Part shown: positions 16,803 to 26,687 of the stretch, in pieces
How positions within the stretch are numbered: position 1 is the stretch's first letter
Layout of the letters: each line of letters opens with the position of its first letter
Source of the DNA: Candidatus Zhuqueibacterota bacterium
GTDB lineage: Bacteria; Zhuqueibacterota; Zhuqueibacteria; Oceanimicrobiales; Oceanimicrobiaceae
DNA: 64,000 nucleotides
Direction of reading: 5' to 3'
NCBI GenBank assembly: GCA_029261995.1
Contig: JAJDAF010000050.1
Coordinates: 1 to 64,000, forward strand
Translations under genes and position numbers: made by a program
The notes under the pieces: model-generated
Databases searched by the model: none
What the model saw: the letters and a program-made list of their open reading frames with translations, nothing else
Told to the model about the DNA's origin: nothing

Positions 16803-19800
16803 ATGAAGGGACATACTTTTATTAAAGGATGGGTAATTGCCATCCTCGCCTGCATTATTCCAACCCAAATCATCTCAAAAGACACTGATGAGTTTGTTCG
16901 ACTGACGTTGGTTGGTAACCTGGATTCCTACGTCATGCCTGATGAAACTACGCGGATTATCGTGACTGCCGAAGCGCATGCTCCCGGGGTTCTTGAGTTG
17001 CGGATCAACGGTCTCAGGCCACCATTTGTTGCGGGTTGGGATTCCAAGAAGCTGACTTGCATCGGCCAAAGATGCACGATTGTTGATACCCTGGTGGTTC
17101 AACCCACCAGGCTGGACTATGGGGAATACTCCTTCAATGTGTTCGCCACCCTCAAACTGAATGGCAACCTCGTTGAAGAACAGAGCAGGCGGGTTCGGCT
17201 TCGGGTAATTCCCAGGCTTCAATCCAAACCCCCTTATAGTGCGGGGGTGAGTACCGAACTGTGTTGGGCCCCGGTCGAGCAGGGCTTCGATTATGAAATT
17301 GTTCGCGTGAGCAGCCCGAATCTTGCGGGTTCGCAGCAATCTGCATCCACCTTCGGAAATTCGACCGTGCTCGATTCCTGCCAGGTGGTTACAGGGTTGA
17401 CCGAAGGAGTGCGCTATGGCTACTTTGTGCGAGCTACCACTCCGCGAGGACTCACTCTGAGTTCAAATACAGTCTATACCGTACAGGATCAGTCCCCCCC
17501 GCCTTCCGTTCAGCCTGGCCAATTCACTGTTGATGAAAATGGCGCCGTCACCCTGCCCTGGCAACTCGTTCCGGACGAGATCAGCTTCATTCGTCGTTAT
17601 GTCGTGTTCCGCAGGCAGGTAAACATCGGTGGCGCCTTCGCTGCGATCGACACAATTCCATTTTTCCCGGCGAGTGAGTTCGACCCCCCAAACTACTATC
17701 CGGCGAAGGCAGAACGGGGCGCCGGGCTTTATGTGGACAACGGGGAGCCGATTTTCGCGACCGACGCTGGCAAAGTCTTCAAGATTGAAAAAATGCCCGA
17801 TTTTCTCACGTCCGCTGCGATGATAAAGACCGCCATGCAGGACCGGTGGAACGAAGAAGATGAGTTTCTTTCCTTCAACTTGGAAGTAGCATCGCTTATT
17901 TACATCGCGTTTGACTTCGACAATCGCAATACCTCCGCACCCGATTGGTTGCAGGCCGGCTTTGAGCAGACAACCACAAAAATTCAAGCGACGGATGGCA
18001 AGCTTCGCCTATTCAAGAGCCGCTCGGTGGTCCCTGCTGGTCGAGTGACACTCGGTGGCAATTTTGCGACCGGAATAGGCATAACGCGCAAACAACCCAT
18101 GATGTATTCCGTTTTCATCCTGCCTGCCGACCAAGTTCTGCCGTACGCAAGCGGTGATCGCTTTGACTACGTGGACCGTCTCGGGGCCGAGAATGATTTG
18201 AACACGTTTCGCTACAAAGTGTCCACGACAGACGCTGTTGGTCACATCGTTGACGGAGCCGAATCGCCGCTGGTTATTGTTGATTTGAACGGCCACTGCA
18301 AGCCGAACCCGAGTGGGTGGTTTGCCTTCGAAGGCCCGTCAGGCGTACGATACAGCCGGGGTCTTTCCAATCAAGTCTGCATTCAGGACCCGCTGTCAGA
18401 CCTGAACTGTGCTGGATTCCGGGATACGGATTCGCTCAGATTTCAAGCTGCCAGGGCCTCGGCATCTCTATTTGCTAACCGCCAACCTGATGCGTTAGGG
18501 ACTGATTTCTTTGACAGCGGTTGGGTTGCCGCCGCAGACCTGCCTGTCTCAAACTGCTACTCGTTCGATCTGCTCCCCACGGGGCAGGCAGCGGAATTCG
18601 TCGATGGATCTCAGTATTTCTATCAGGTCAGAGCCAAAGACAGGCACGGAAACTTCAGTGTTTGGTCCAACGTTGTTGATGCGGTTCAGGACGTTTTTCC
18701 GCCAACGGACGTCACCAACCTATCCGTTGCGTCCGTTCGATTTGATGCAGGCAGCGAGGGCTGCAATCAGCTTTCCTGGCAGGGCGCGGATGACCAAGTC
18801 AGCGGAATCCGCTCTTACGTCATCTACCGGAAAGACGCCCTTGCAGGTGCGCAATATGTCGCAATTGACTCTATCTCCGGCACCGAAACCGGCTATTGCG
18901 ATCTCCTGTCCGAGTTTACGAGCAATAGAGTGGTTTTTTACAAAGTCGGTTCCATCGATAACGTCGGCAATGCCAGGACAGCAGACGCATCTGACCAGGA
19001 AGTTCAGATCCAGGCATTGGTCGGGCCAACGATCCGCTTCGACACGACACAGGTGTTTTTTTGCGACGGAGGGCAATCCCGTATCACAAGCGACAGTATC
19101 ACTGTCTTCTGGGAAGGTTTCAACACCAACGATCTGCAGGGGTATGAAACCGAGGTCGAACGGCCAAACGCTCCATCTGTGCGAAGGGTTTTCTTCGACC
19201 CGGGTCTGGTGGAGGTCGCCTCCCCGCTTGATGCCGGAGATGGCATCTACAAAATACGGGTGAGGGCTTTCTACAGCAACCAGGACACCACGATTTTTTC
19301 AAATACAATCACGGTCAGAAGAAAGGTCAGGCTTGAGAGTGTTCAAAATCTCGTCGCCGAGCAGGACAGCGAGCCCACAGGCAACATTCAGCTAACCTGG
19401 TTCCACCCGGACATGTTCGAGATCGACCGTTTCGAAGTGTTCACCTGGAAAGAGGGAGAGCCGCAGAGCGATGTGCCGACTGCCGTCCTTGATGGCGACG
19501 CCACATCCTGGGTCCATGACTTTGAGCGGGACGGATTGGTGGGTTATCAGTGTAACTCTTACACAATACGCGCCTTCGATTGCTTCGGGCTGGTATCCGA
19601 AATCGACCCGGTCGTGATGCAATATTCCAATCATCCACCCGTCTTTGACAAGGACCGGACCGCGATAGGCTTCGACCGAATTACGGTCTTTTGGGATAGG
19701 CCTACGCCGCGCGTGTTGGAGAATGATGCTTTTGATGCCATTATCATGGTGCGTCGCGATTCCCGCGATGCAGCCCCTATCGGCACCGACACACTGAGGA

Positions 19801-21524
19801 ACCAGACGTCATACACCCTCGTAAATCCCGACACTCTGCACAATTATTTCTTTGAAGTCAAAGAAGTCATCAAGGATGATCTGAACCAGATGTGTGCCAG
19901 CGAGTTTGAAAGCGGTTTCTCTGGTATGATTGTTGTTCCTTTCAAGAACCTACCACCAACAGTTCCGTTTGACGTGCAGGCTTTGCCCGTTACTCCGGGC
20001 TCAGCTACAGGGCGGGTTTTCGTGGCCTGGCAGGACACGATCGCTGCAGCTAACGCCTTCGAGGTCCAGTACACGACCAAAGGGGAAATGGCGAAGTCAG
20101 ATACGATTCTGGTACTGGATGCAGATACGCTGCTGGTGCCGGATTTGCCGATTGCAGACAACTATAGTTTCAGGGTGATCGCCATCGATACGCTCGGGCA
20201 ACGCTCAAGAACCAGCAATCTCAGGGATGTCGGCTTCAGTCCTCCATGGGTGTTTACGCCCAGAGTCATGGGATTTACGCCGGAGTGCTTCCGGGAAAGC
20301 GTGACCGTAACCTGGGGCTGGCTCAACGAAGACCTGGTGCCGGTTGATAGCAGCTTCGGCGCTGACAGCGTCGTCGTGCAGCTTAGTGTCGATCCTGCAT
20401 TTGGGGAGCATGTCACCGAGACAAGTCTGAGTCTACGCCGGCAACACACTTTCAACCGCATTCCGGATTACGAGTTTGTTGATGAGAGCAACGTACAGCT
20501 TTATGCCCGTATCCGTGCGAAAGATAAGTGGCAGCATGCCTCACCGTGGTCAACAACTTATGATGTGTTGGGCAGGATGGCCGGAAACTATGATACCGTG
20601 CCTCCGGAGCCAGTCACGTGCCATATCGATTCGGTTAAGGCGCCCATTTTTGGAGATCAGGGCGAGGTCAACGTGCATCTTAGCTGGGATCAAGCACCCG
20701 ATAACTGCAGTGGTACCTGGTTTTACGAGATAATGCGCAACGACTCGCTCATCGCTACTGACACGAGCAGCACTCGGTCGCACACTTACATTGACCGCGG
20801 CTTGCGCAACGATGAACCTTTCCTGGCGCTCGAGTGGCGGGTCAATGCCGTGGACAGCGTTGGAAACAAACAGCCGGTTGCAGTGGGATGTCGTGTCCCG
20901 TTTCGTGTTTCTGCCCCGGACAGCGGATGGTGTCAGAATGACACGACTTTTTGTTGGAATTCTATTGCGGAGAATGACAACGGCCTTCCAGTCAGGTATT
21001 TCGTCGAAGGGGCGAGATTCGTTTCTCTTCTGGGAAACAAGATAACCAACGTCACGGCTGGCCCACTCGATACAACGTGCTACGAATTCGATGTGCCCTG
21101 GGATGGGATTTATTGGCGTATCAAGGCACGTACCGAACACATCGAAAGTGCCTGGTCGGATACTTTCTTCTGCGATCTATCGGGTTCCGGGCTAGCTATA
21201 CGGTTCGGTTTCGACCCGCAAAATATTCTGCCCCGGGAATTTGCTCTGAATCAGAATTATCCTAACCCGTTCAACCCGTCCACCACGATTCGCTACGGTA
21301 TTCCGATGCAAGCAGACGGAGCGGTGCGGGTAGTGCTTGAGATTTTCAACGTTGCCGGCCAGCGGGTCAGGACGCTGGTGGACAAGGAACAAGGGCCTTC
21401 TTTCTACTCGGTTGTGTGGGACGGTCGGGATGATGGCAGGAGTTCTGTGGGAAGCGGCGTCTATTTCTACAGGATTCGCGCCAACAACTTTGTAGCCTCC
21501 CGCAAACTGATGTTCGTAAAATAG
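16803..21524 (+). CDS. Giant secreted FN3/Ig-repeat protein with T9SS-type C-terminal sorting domain
   Basis: The ATG at 16803 gives about 1573 residues with a clear signal peptide (FIKGWVIAILACIIPTQ). A GTG at 16767 would bury it. The mature protein is a chain of FN3/Ig-like modules. Typical module cores read YFVRATTPRG, YQVRAKDRHGNFSVWSN and YKVGSIDNVGN, and module joints carry VQDQSPP or VQDVFPP. Cysteines are unusually frequent for a surface protein. The last 90 residues hold NQNYPNPFNPSTTIRYGIP and GSGVYFYRIRA, the FlgD-like sorting domain. It opens a tightly packed operon with a sister protein, a barrel and an ExbB/ExbD/TonB-like set. It is probably a secreted or surface scaffold; the ligand is unknown. 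Confidence 0.85.
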   Translation: MKGHTFIKGWVIAILACIIPTQIISKDTDEFVRLTLVGNLDSYVMPDETTRIIVTAEAHAPGVLELRINGLRPPFVAGWDSKKLTCIGQRCTIVDTLVVQPTRLDYGEYSFNVFATLKLNGNLVEEQSRRVRLRVIPRLQSKPPYSAGVSTELCWAPVEQGFDYEIVRVSSPNLAGSQQSASTFGNSTVLDSCQVVTGLTEGVRYGYFVRATTPRGLTLSSNTVYTVQDQSPPPSVQPGQFTVDENGAVTLPWQLVPDEISFIRRYVVFRRQVNIGGAFAAIDTIPFFPASEFDPPNYYPAKAERGAGLYVDNGEPIFATDAGKVFKIEKMPDFLTSAAMIKTAMQDRWNEEDEFLSFNLEVASLIYIAFDFDNRNTSAPDWLQAGFEQTTTKIQATDGKLRLFKSRSVVPAGRVTLGGNFATGIGITRKQPMMYSVFILPADQVLPYASGDRFDYVDRLGAENDLNTFRYKVSTTDAVGHIVDGAESPLVIVDLNGHCKPNPSGWFAFEGPSGVRYSRGLSNQVCIQDPLSDLNCAGFRDTDSLRFQAARASASLFANRQPDALGTDFFDSGWVAAADLPVSNCYSFDLLPTGQAAEFVDGSQYFYQVRAKDRHGNFSVWSNVVDAVQDVFPPTDVTNLSVASVRFDAGSEGCNQLSWQGADDQVSGIRSYVIYRKDALAGAQYVAIDSISGTETGYCDLLSEFTSNRVVFYKVGSIDNVGNARTADASDQEVQIQALVGPTIRFDTTQVFFCDGGQSRITSDSITVFWEGFNTNDLQGYETEVERPNAPSVRRVFFDPGLVEVASPLDAGDGIYKIRVRAFYSNQDTTIFSNTITVRRKVRLESVQNLVAEQDSEPTGNIQLTWFHPDMFEIDRFEVFTWKEGEPQSDVPTAVLDGDATSWVHDFERDGLVGYQCNSYTIRAFDCFGLVSEIDPVVMQYSNHPPVFDKDRTAIGFDRITVFWDRPTPRVLENDAFDAIIMVRRDSRDAAPIGTDTLRNQTSYTLVNPDTLHNYFFEVKEVIKDDLNQMCASEFESGFSGMIVVPFKNLPPTVPFDVQALPVTPGSATGRVFVAWQDTIAAANAFEVQYTTKGEMAKSDTILVLDADTLLVPDLPIADNYSFRVIAIDTLGQRSRTSNLRDVGFSPPWVFTPRVMGFTPECFRESVTVTWGWLNEDLVPVDSSFGADSVVVQLSVDPAFGEHVTETSLSLRRQHTFNRIPDYEFVDESNVQLYARIRAKDKWQHASPWSTTYDVLGRMAGNYDTVPPEPVTCHIDSVKAPIFGDQGEVNVHLSWDQAPDNCSGTWFYEIMRNDSLIATDTSSTRSHTYIDRGLRNDEPFLALEWRVNAVDSVGNKQPVAVGCRVPFRVSAPDSGWCQNDTTFCWNSIAENDNGLPVRYFVEGARFVSLLGNKITNVTAGPLDTTCYEFDVPWDGIYWRIKARTEHIESAWSDTFFCDLSGSGLAIRFGFDPQNILPREFALNQNYPNPFNPSTTIRYGIPMQADGAVRVVLEIFNVAGQRVRTLVDKEQGPSFYSVVWDGRDDGRSSVGSGVYFYRIRANNFVASRKLMFVK

Positions 21525-21538
21525 TCGATGCATCAACA

Positions 21539-24499
21539 TTGAGGTTGAGATTGCGCACTTTTAACGCAAAACTCTTTTTTGCATTTTTCGGTTTCGGGAT
21601 GTCATTATGCAGCGCCGGGTATGCGCAGCAGGGACAGGAACGCCAGGACTTCATGCTCTTCCTGCATGCGCTTGCGCAAGCCAGCTGTCAGCAAGATGTT
21701 CCTGCGCCGACTCTGCTGGCCGAGCCCAGATTCACTCAGGGACGTTCCAACAAGGTCTTCTTTCGCTTGCCAGCGCTGGATAAGCTACCCGTTCCGGTGG
21801 ACAGCGTAAAGGACCAGTTCGTTGTCACCATCGCCACAAACCCTGCGAATGCGGATACCTTGGATTTCCCACGGCCGGTCGCGCTGGGAGCAGATTCATT
21901 ATATGTTGAGACAATGAACGGCCTCGATGAAGGCTCACGTTACAACTATTCCACAATCCTTTACCTCCCCGTTTGTAAAGTCGATTGCGATGCTGTAACC
22001 GACACCAGCGATTTGGAGTTGCATTGCAGTCCCTACGCAACCTCCGTTTGGTCCATTCAGGATGAAACACCGCCGCAGGTTTCTCGGGTTGGAGTTCCTG
22101 AGCTGTTGGATTCTCCCGCTGCAACGTGGCTCAACCGCGCGAGGTTTACCGTTGAAGCCGACATCGTCGATCCGGCCGGCGTCTGGAAAGGCGCTTTGTA
22201 TCGGCGCGTGTGTGGTAGTGCTGCCTGGCAGACGGCCATTGCAGACACGGTTTTCCCTGGTTCACTGGGTGAAGACGGCTACGTGTTCGACACTCAGCCA
22301 AGCGTCCGTTTCAAACAAAACCTGGCCGACGGTTGCTATGAATTTCGGATAGAAGGTATCGATGGAACTCACACACCTGAGAGCAGCGCCAATCAGTTCG
22401 AGCTGGCCGGAAACGGCGGCCCTCCGACCGCGCAAATTGGCGCGCAAGCGCTCATCAGAATTGATACGACTCCGCCTACGGCGGTTTCGCTTTCCTGTAC
22501 ACAGCAACAGAACCGAATGCGCCTGACCTGGACTCCGGCCGCTGACGGCTTCGGAATCGGGCTGGCCGCTTACGATCTCTTGCGCGACGGGCAACTCCTG
22601 CAGCATCTGTCGCCGGAAACAGTATCATACGTGGACACCATCCCACCGGAGACGCCAGACACGGTCTACACCTATCAGGTTAAGCCCATCGATTCCCTTG
22701 GCAATGTTCAGACTTTAGGTGGCACAGAGACCTGCGACTACAGTAGCTTTCCGGAGGTCTCTATGGTTCCCGAGCCTGAATTTACGGCCGGCACGAGCAA
22801 TCTCGTGTGCTGGCGTGGTTCGCCGCAAATCGCCTCTTACACCATTTTCATCGCGCTGGAAAACGATTTTGGCAGTGTTGAGCAGCACGATATCATTGAC
22901 ACCTGCTTCACCTTCAATAGTCTGCAGGATGGTGCGATGTACGCTTACTGGGTTGAGGCAGAGGACAGGCAGCAAAGGATGGTCTTCTCAGACACGGTTC
23001 GATCCGTTCAGGACGCCTCACTGCCGGCTGTTGTGTCGCTGGATGTCCCTGCGAAAGTTCGGATTAATGGCCGGAATTGGGTTAAAGACAAAGATATTGA
23101 ATTGCACGTGACAGCACGTGACAGCGAGCCTGGGCTCATAAACGCTGTAGAAATCTATGAAAATGGGTTGTTGGTGCGGAAGGTGCAGCCCGGCGCAGCG
23201 ACTGCCGCAATGGACACGGTTCTGTTTCTTCAGCTTCATGAACAGACATGCGACGTAATTGAATTGACCGCACGCGTGTTCGATGCAGCCGGTAACCAAG
23301 GCGAGTCTCAGGTCCTGCCTGTGCACTTGGATGATTTGCCGCCGGAGCCGGTTTCGCGTTTTGAATGTGCCCAGTTGCAGCAGGTGAATGGTATCGAGTT
23401 GACTTGGTCTGCTACTTTTGATCAGTCCGAATGCAGTGGCTTGGCAGGTTATGTGCTCCTGCGTGACGAGGTCGCCATCGACACTGTGGGCCCGCAAGTC
23501 TCCACGTTCCAGGACACTTTGCCGGTTGAAACACTGTCGAGCCGGTTCGTCTATGAGATTCATCCCTACGATTCAGTTGGCAATGTTCAGACCCAGGGCG
23601 GCTCTGCGGCTTGTGAGTACGTCGGACCTGCGAGCATTGTCATTCAGGAGATGGCCGAGTTCACCGGCGGGCTTTCGAACAAGGCATGTTGGACTGTGTC
23701 GGGCGGCCTCGTCTCTTTGACCGTGTTCATCGACCGTGATTGTGATTCTGTGGCAGACGATTCCGTGCTTATCGAGCAGCCCACAACTGCGGAAAGTTGC
23801 CAGGATTTTTCCTCTCTCGAAGATGGGCGGACCTACTGCTATTGGGTAGAAGGGGCCGATGCTCAGCAACGCAAAGTCAGGTCTGATGTGGTCATGTCTG
23901 CTCAGGACGCCACACCTCCGGTTATCGACAGCTTCAGTTTTCCGGCGGGAGAGCGCCTGAATGCTCAGCTTTGGGCGTACGACCGGCAGATTAGTTTGAG
24001 TGTCATTGCCCATGACTTTCACAATGGCGAAGTTTGGGACTACGTGGTCACTGAGCACGGCCAGCCGGCCCAGAGATTCACGTTTGCAGACTCAGTGACG
24101 CAGATTGAGACCAGTGTCGGCTACCGTATTGCCGGCCCGAACACGAAGGTCGAGCTTGAATTGGCGGTTGTCGACGGCGCCGGAAACTCTAGCGCCGCGC
24201 AGAGTCTTTCGCTTTTGCTGCAGGAAGAGCTGGCGCCGATGATCGCGTTTCCCAATCCGTTTAATCCTCTGGAAAAAACGATCACGATTCGTCTGCAAAG
24301 CCAAAATGAAACAGAGGTCAACATCTATGATTTCTTTGGCAATCTCGTGCGAAAGCTCGTGAGCAAGGCTAGCTCCCGCGATTTTGTTTGGGATGGACGC
24401 AATGGCAACGGAATGCTTGTGACAAATGGTGGGTATCTCTGTGTCGGAAAGGTGACGCAGGCGCGGTTCAAGATAGGGGTCATGAAGCAGAATAGATAG
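21539..24499 (+). CDS. Second large secreted Ig/FN3-repeat protein with FlgD-like C-terminus
   Basis: This protein of 986 residues starts 14 bases after its sister gene. No ATG lies at a sensible position, so a TTG start (21539, 21545 or 21551) must be used to keep the signal peptide (LFFAFFGFGMSLCSAGYAQ). Two long repeats are visible: AYDLLRDGQLL with QVKPIDSLGNVQTLGG near 340-390, and YVLLRDEVAI with EIHPYDSVGNVQTQGG near 640-690. The joint motifs IQDETPP, VQDASLP and AQDATPP match those of the sister protein. The C-terminus has AFPNPFNP and FVWDGRNGNG, a shortened sorting domain. Location and partner role are inferred from the operon. Confidence 0.82.
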   Translation: MRLRLRTFNAKLFFAFFGFGMSLCSAGYAQQGQERQDFMLFLHALAQASCQQDVPAPTLLAEPRFTQGRSNKVFFRLPALDKLPVPVDSVKDQFVVTIATNPANADTLDFPRPVALGADSLYVETMNGLDEGSRYNYSTILYLPVCKVDCDAVTDTSDLELHCSPYATSVWSIQDETPPQVSRVGVPELLDSPAATWLNRARFTVEADIVDPAGVWKGALYRRVCGSAAWQTAIADTVFPGSLGEDGYVFDTQPSVRFKQNLADGCYEFRIEGIDGTHTPESSANQFELAGNGGPPTAQIGAQALIRIDTTPPTAVSLSCTQQQNRMRLTWTPAADGFGIGLAAYDLLRDGQLLQHLSPETVSYVDTIPPETPDTVYTYQVKPIDSLGNVQTLGGTETCDYSSFPEVSMVPEPEFTAGTSNLVCWRGSPQIASYTIFIALENDFGSVEQHDIIDTCFTFNSLQDGAMYAYWVEAEDRQQRMVFSDTVRSVQDASLPAVVSLDVPAKVRINGRNWVKDKDIELHVTARDSEPGLINAVEIYENGLLVRKVQPGAATAAMDTVLFLQLHEQTCDVIELTARVFDAAGNQGESQVLPVHLDDLPPEPVSRFECAQLQQVNGIELTWSATFDQSECSGLAGYVLLRDEVAIDTVGPQVSTFQDTLPVETLSSRFVYEIHPYDSVGNVQTQGGSAACEYVGPASIVIQEMAEFTGGLSNKACWTVSGGLVSLTVFIDRDCDSVADDSVLIEQPTTAESCQDFSSLEDGRTYCYWVEGADAQQRKVRSDVVMSAQDATPPVIDSFSFPAGERLNAQLWAYDRQISLSVIAHDFHNGEVWDYVVTEHGQPAQRFTFADSVTQIETSVGYRIAGPNTKVELELAVVDGAGNSSAAQSLSLLLQEELAPMIAFPNPFNPLEKTITIRLQSQNETEVNIYDFFGNLVRKLVSKASSRDFVWDGRNGNGMLVTNGGYLCVGKVTQARFKIGVMKQNR

Positions 24500-24556
24500 C
24501 AGAATGTCCGCTCCGTTTGGGTAGCATTCGCGTGTTATGGGTTTGAGGAAATTTGA

Positions 24557-26644
24557 ATGTCCAGGTGTCTTAAAATAATGATTGTGCTGTGCGCCACTCT
24601 GATCGCAGGAGATGCCGTGGCACAGGGTAACGCCGGCCAGGCTGGCGAATTCTTGCGTTGGGGAATTGGCGCCAAGGCATTGGGTATGGGGCGCGCCTTC
24701 ACTTCAATTGCTGACGATGCCAGCGCAATGTATTGGAATCCCGCCGGCATGACCGCTTTGCCGAGAATCGGTGGCACGATGATGTTCATGCATCTACCGC
24801 TCAGGGAGGGAGCGTCTGTAAACTATCTTGCTGGCGCCATGCCGATGAGGCTGTTTTTCACCCAACGCAAAAATCCCGGACCTTTCATCCGGGCGTTTCA
24901 GGACCTGAAATTCGGACTTGGCGTCATCTGGCACTCTCTCGGCGATTTCGAGTTCTTCAATGACATCGCCGACAAAATCGGGAGTGACAACGGTTCGATA
25001 GGAGAGTCCGCCGTCTACTTCTCGGCGTCCTATCCTCTGAATTCCGCCTTTCGAAAAATTAAACCGGGCAGCAGGCTGGGTTGGACCCGCTTCTTGAGGG
25101 GCAACCTGGAACTTGGCGTCACGGCCAAATTCGTGCGCCAGGATTTGTTCGGCGAAAACGGGTCTGCCACCAGTTTTGATGTAGGCCTGAAATACAGCCA
25201 TATTTCCGGCCTGTTCAATGCCGGGTTTGTGCTCAGGGACGTCAACAGCGCCACCATCTCGTTCGACCAACTCGTTGGCGACGAAATCCCGAAGAACGGC
25301 GTGTTGGGAGTTTCTCTTGTGCCGCCATTTGGACGTTTGCACGGACTACTGCTGTCTCTTGACTACGGTGTGGTCACCCCTGCCGGCCGTGACCGCGATG
25401 TGATGGTTGGACTGGAATACGATTTTTCAGTCATTGATGCACGGGTGCCGGTCAAGCTGCGTCTCGGCTCGAACAGCAATCAGGAAGCCTTCACCTTCGG
25501 TCTGCATTTTAGCCCGGAGGCGCTCTGGAATCAGGATTGGGCGCCTTCTGCCGACTGGGCTTACGCCAGCGAAAGGAGCCGTTTTGACGCAGTCGGGGCA
25601 CGCTATTCATTCTCTGTGGATCGCAATCCTTTCACGGCCCGCTACTGGTATTCGGCCGCCATGGCGCTATTCCCTGACGTGTCCTGCCTCGATACAGATT
25701 TCCTTCCCCATGCCGGCGAGGTTTCGCGCTCTTTGAAAAACGCCATGAGCGCTAAAAATCCTGGCAAACGGGCGTTCCGCTACGAGGCTGCTCTGCGCAG
25801 CGCCGATATCGCTTTCTTGCGAGAGTTGCAGGTGCTGCAAGACTCGAAGCAGGCCAACGACTTTTCGCCTCAGAATGCGATTAAGCGATTCTCTGACGTC
25901 ACCCGGCGGTATGACGGACGCGGGCACCGGTATCTGGTTATGGACTACGGCAAACTTGAGTTAGACCGGGAGCAGTATTTCAGATCATTGCTGTATTTTG
26001 TGCAGACTCTTGTGCTATCCGGCAAGCAAGATCTGGCCGCTGTTATCAGTGCTGAGCGCGGTAGAAGCTGGGGGCGCAAGCTGCCCGTGCTGGCTTCATC
26101 GGACACAACCAGGCGCCGGAGACAGGAGCAGGCGCTTGACTATCTACGTGCCTATGCGCTCTATGCGGATGGTCGTGAAGACGATGCCCTCGAGGTTATT
26201 GGAAGCAGCCTGGACGGCATGAATGTCGGCCGGTTTTTACAAGGGCATATTCATTTCTTGCGGCGCGAATACGCAGCCTCCCTCACGAGTCTGAGTGACC
26301 TCGACCTCAATTATGCCGAATTTCCAGAATCTCTGCACCTGCCGATCACAAGTGATTGTTCATTTGGTGATGAGGTGCTGTTTCTGCGCGCAGCCAGCAT
26401 GTACCGGCTATCTGATCCTGAATTTGTCAACGAGTTCGCCAAAATTCCCAGATTCTTTCCCAATTCGGATCTGGCAAGGTTCATAACCAACGGCAATACA
26501 ATCATGAAACGACTGCTTGAGTACCAGAAGAAAGAGCAGCACGACAAGGTCAATGAGTTGGTTTCAAAGATGGTTGAGTCCTACCTGAAAACGTTTTCAA
26601 ACGGGACTCTGATAGAAGAACTCTATACGATGAACTATAGATAA
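24557..26644 (+). CDS. PorV/PorQ-like outer-membrane barrel with C-terminal helical-repeat extension
   Basis: This protein of 695 residues has a signal peptide. The first roughly 310 residues match the PorV/UPF0164 type: GAKALGMGRAFTSIADDASAMYWNPAGM, split by the length limit into GAKALGMGRAF and DDASAMYWNPAGM, followed by beta-strands. PorV is the T9SS outer-membrane shuttle that carries substrates from the translocon. Residues from about 370 on are alpha-helical with TPR-like character (AALRSADIAFLRELQVL, LRAYALYADGREDDALEV). Ordinary PorV is about 390 residues, so the extension is unusual. GAGG nine bases before the ATG is the ribosome site. It lies between the two giant proteins and the energy-transducing genes. 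Confidence 0.78.
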   Translation: MSRCLKIMIVLCATLIAGDAVAQGNAGQAGEFLRWGIGAKALGMGRAFTSIADDASAMYWNPAGMTALPRIGGTMMFMHLPLREGASVNYLAGAMPMRLFFTQRKNPGPFIRAFQDLKFGLGVIWHSLGDFEFFNDIADKIGSDNGSIGESAVYFSASYPLNSAFRKIKPGSRLGWTRFLRGNLELGVTAKFVRQDLFGENGSATSFDVGLKYSHISGLFNAGFVLRDVNSATISFDQLVGDEIPKNGVLGVSLVPPFGRLHGLLLSLDYGVVTPAGRDRDVMVGLEYDFSVIDARVPVKLRLGSNSNQEAFTFGLHFSPEALWNQDWAPSADWAYASERSRFDAVGARYSFSVDRNPFTARYWYSAAMALFPDVSCLDTDFLPHAGEVSRSLKNAMSAKNPGKRAFRYEAALRSADIAFLRELQVLQDSKQANDFSPQNAIKRFSDVTRRYDGRGHRYLVMDYGKLELDREQYFRSLLYFVQTLVLSGKQDLAAVISAERGRSWGRKLPVLASSDTTRRRRQEQALDYLRAYALYADGREDDALEVIGSSLDGMNVGRFLQGHIHFLRREYAASLTSLSDLDLNYAEFPESLHLPITSDCSFGDEVLFLRAASMYRLSDPEFVNEFAKIPRFFPNSDLARFITNGNTIMKRLLEYQKKEQHDKVNELVSKMVESYLKTFSNGTLIEELYTMNYR

Positions 26645-26687
26645 GACACGAGTTAACGAAGCCTACGAATAATAGAGGTTAGGTGCG

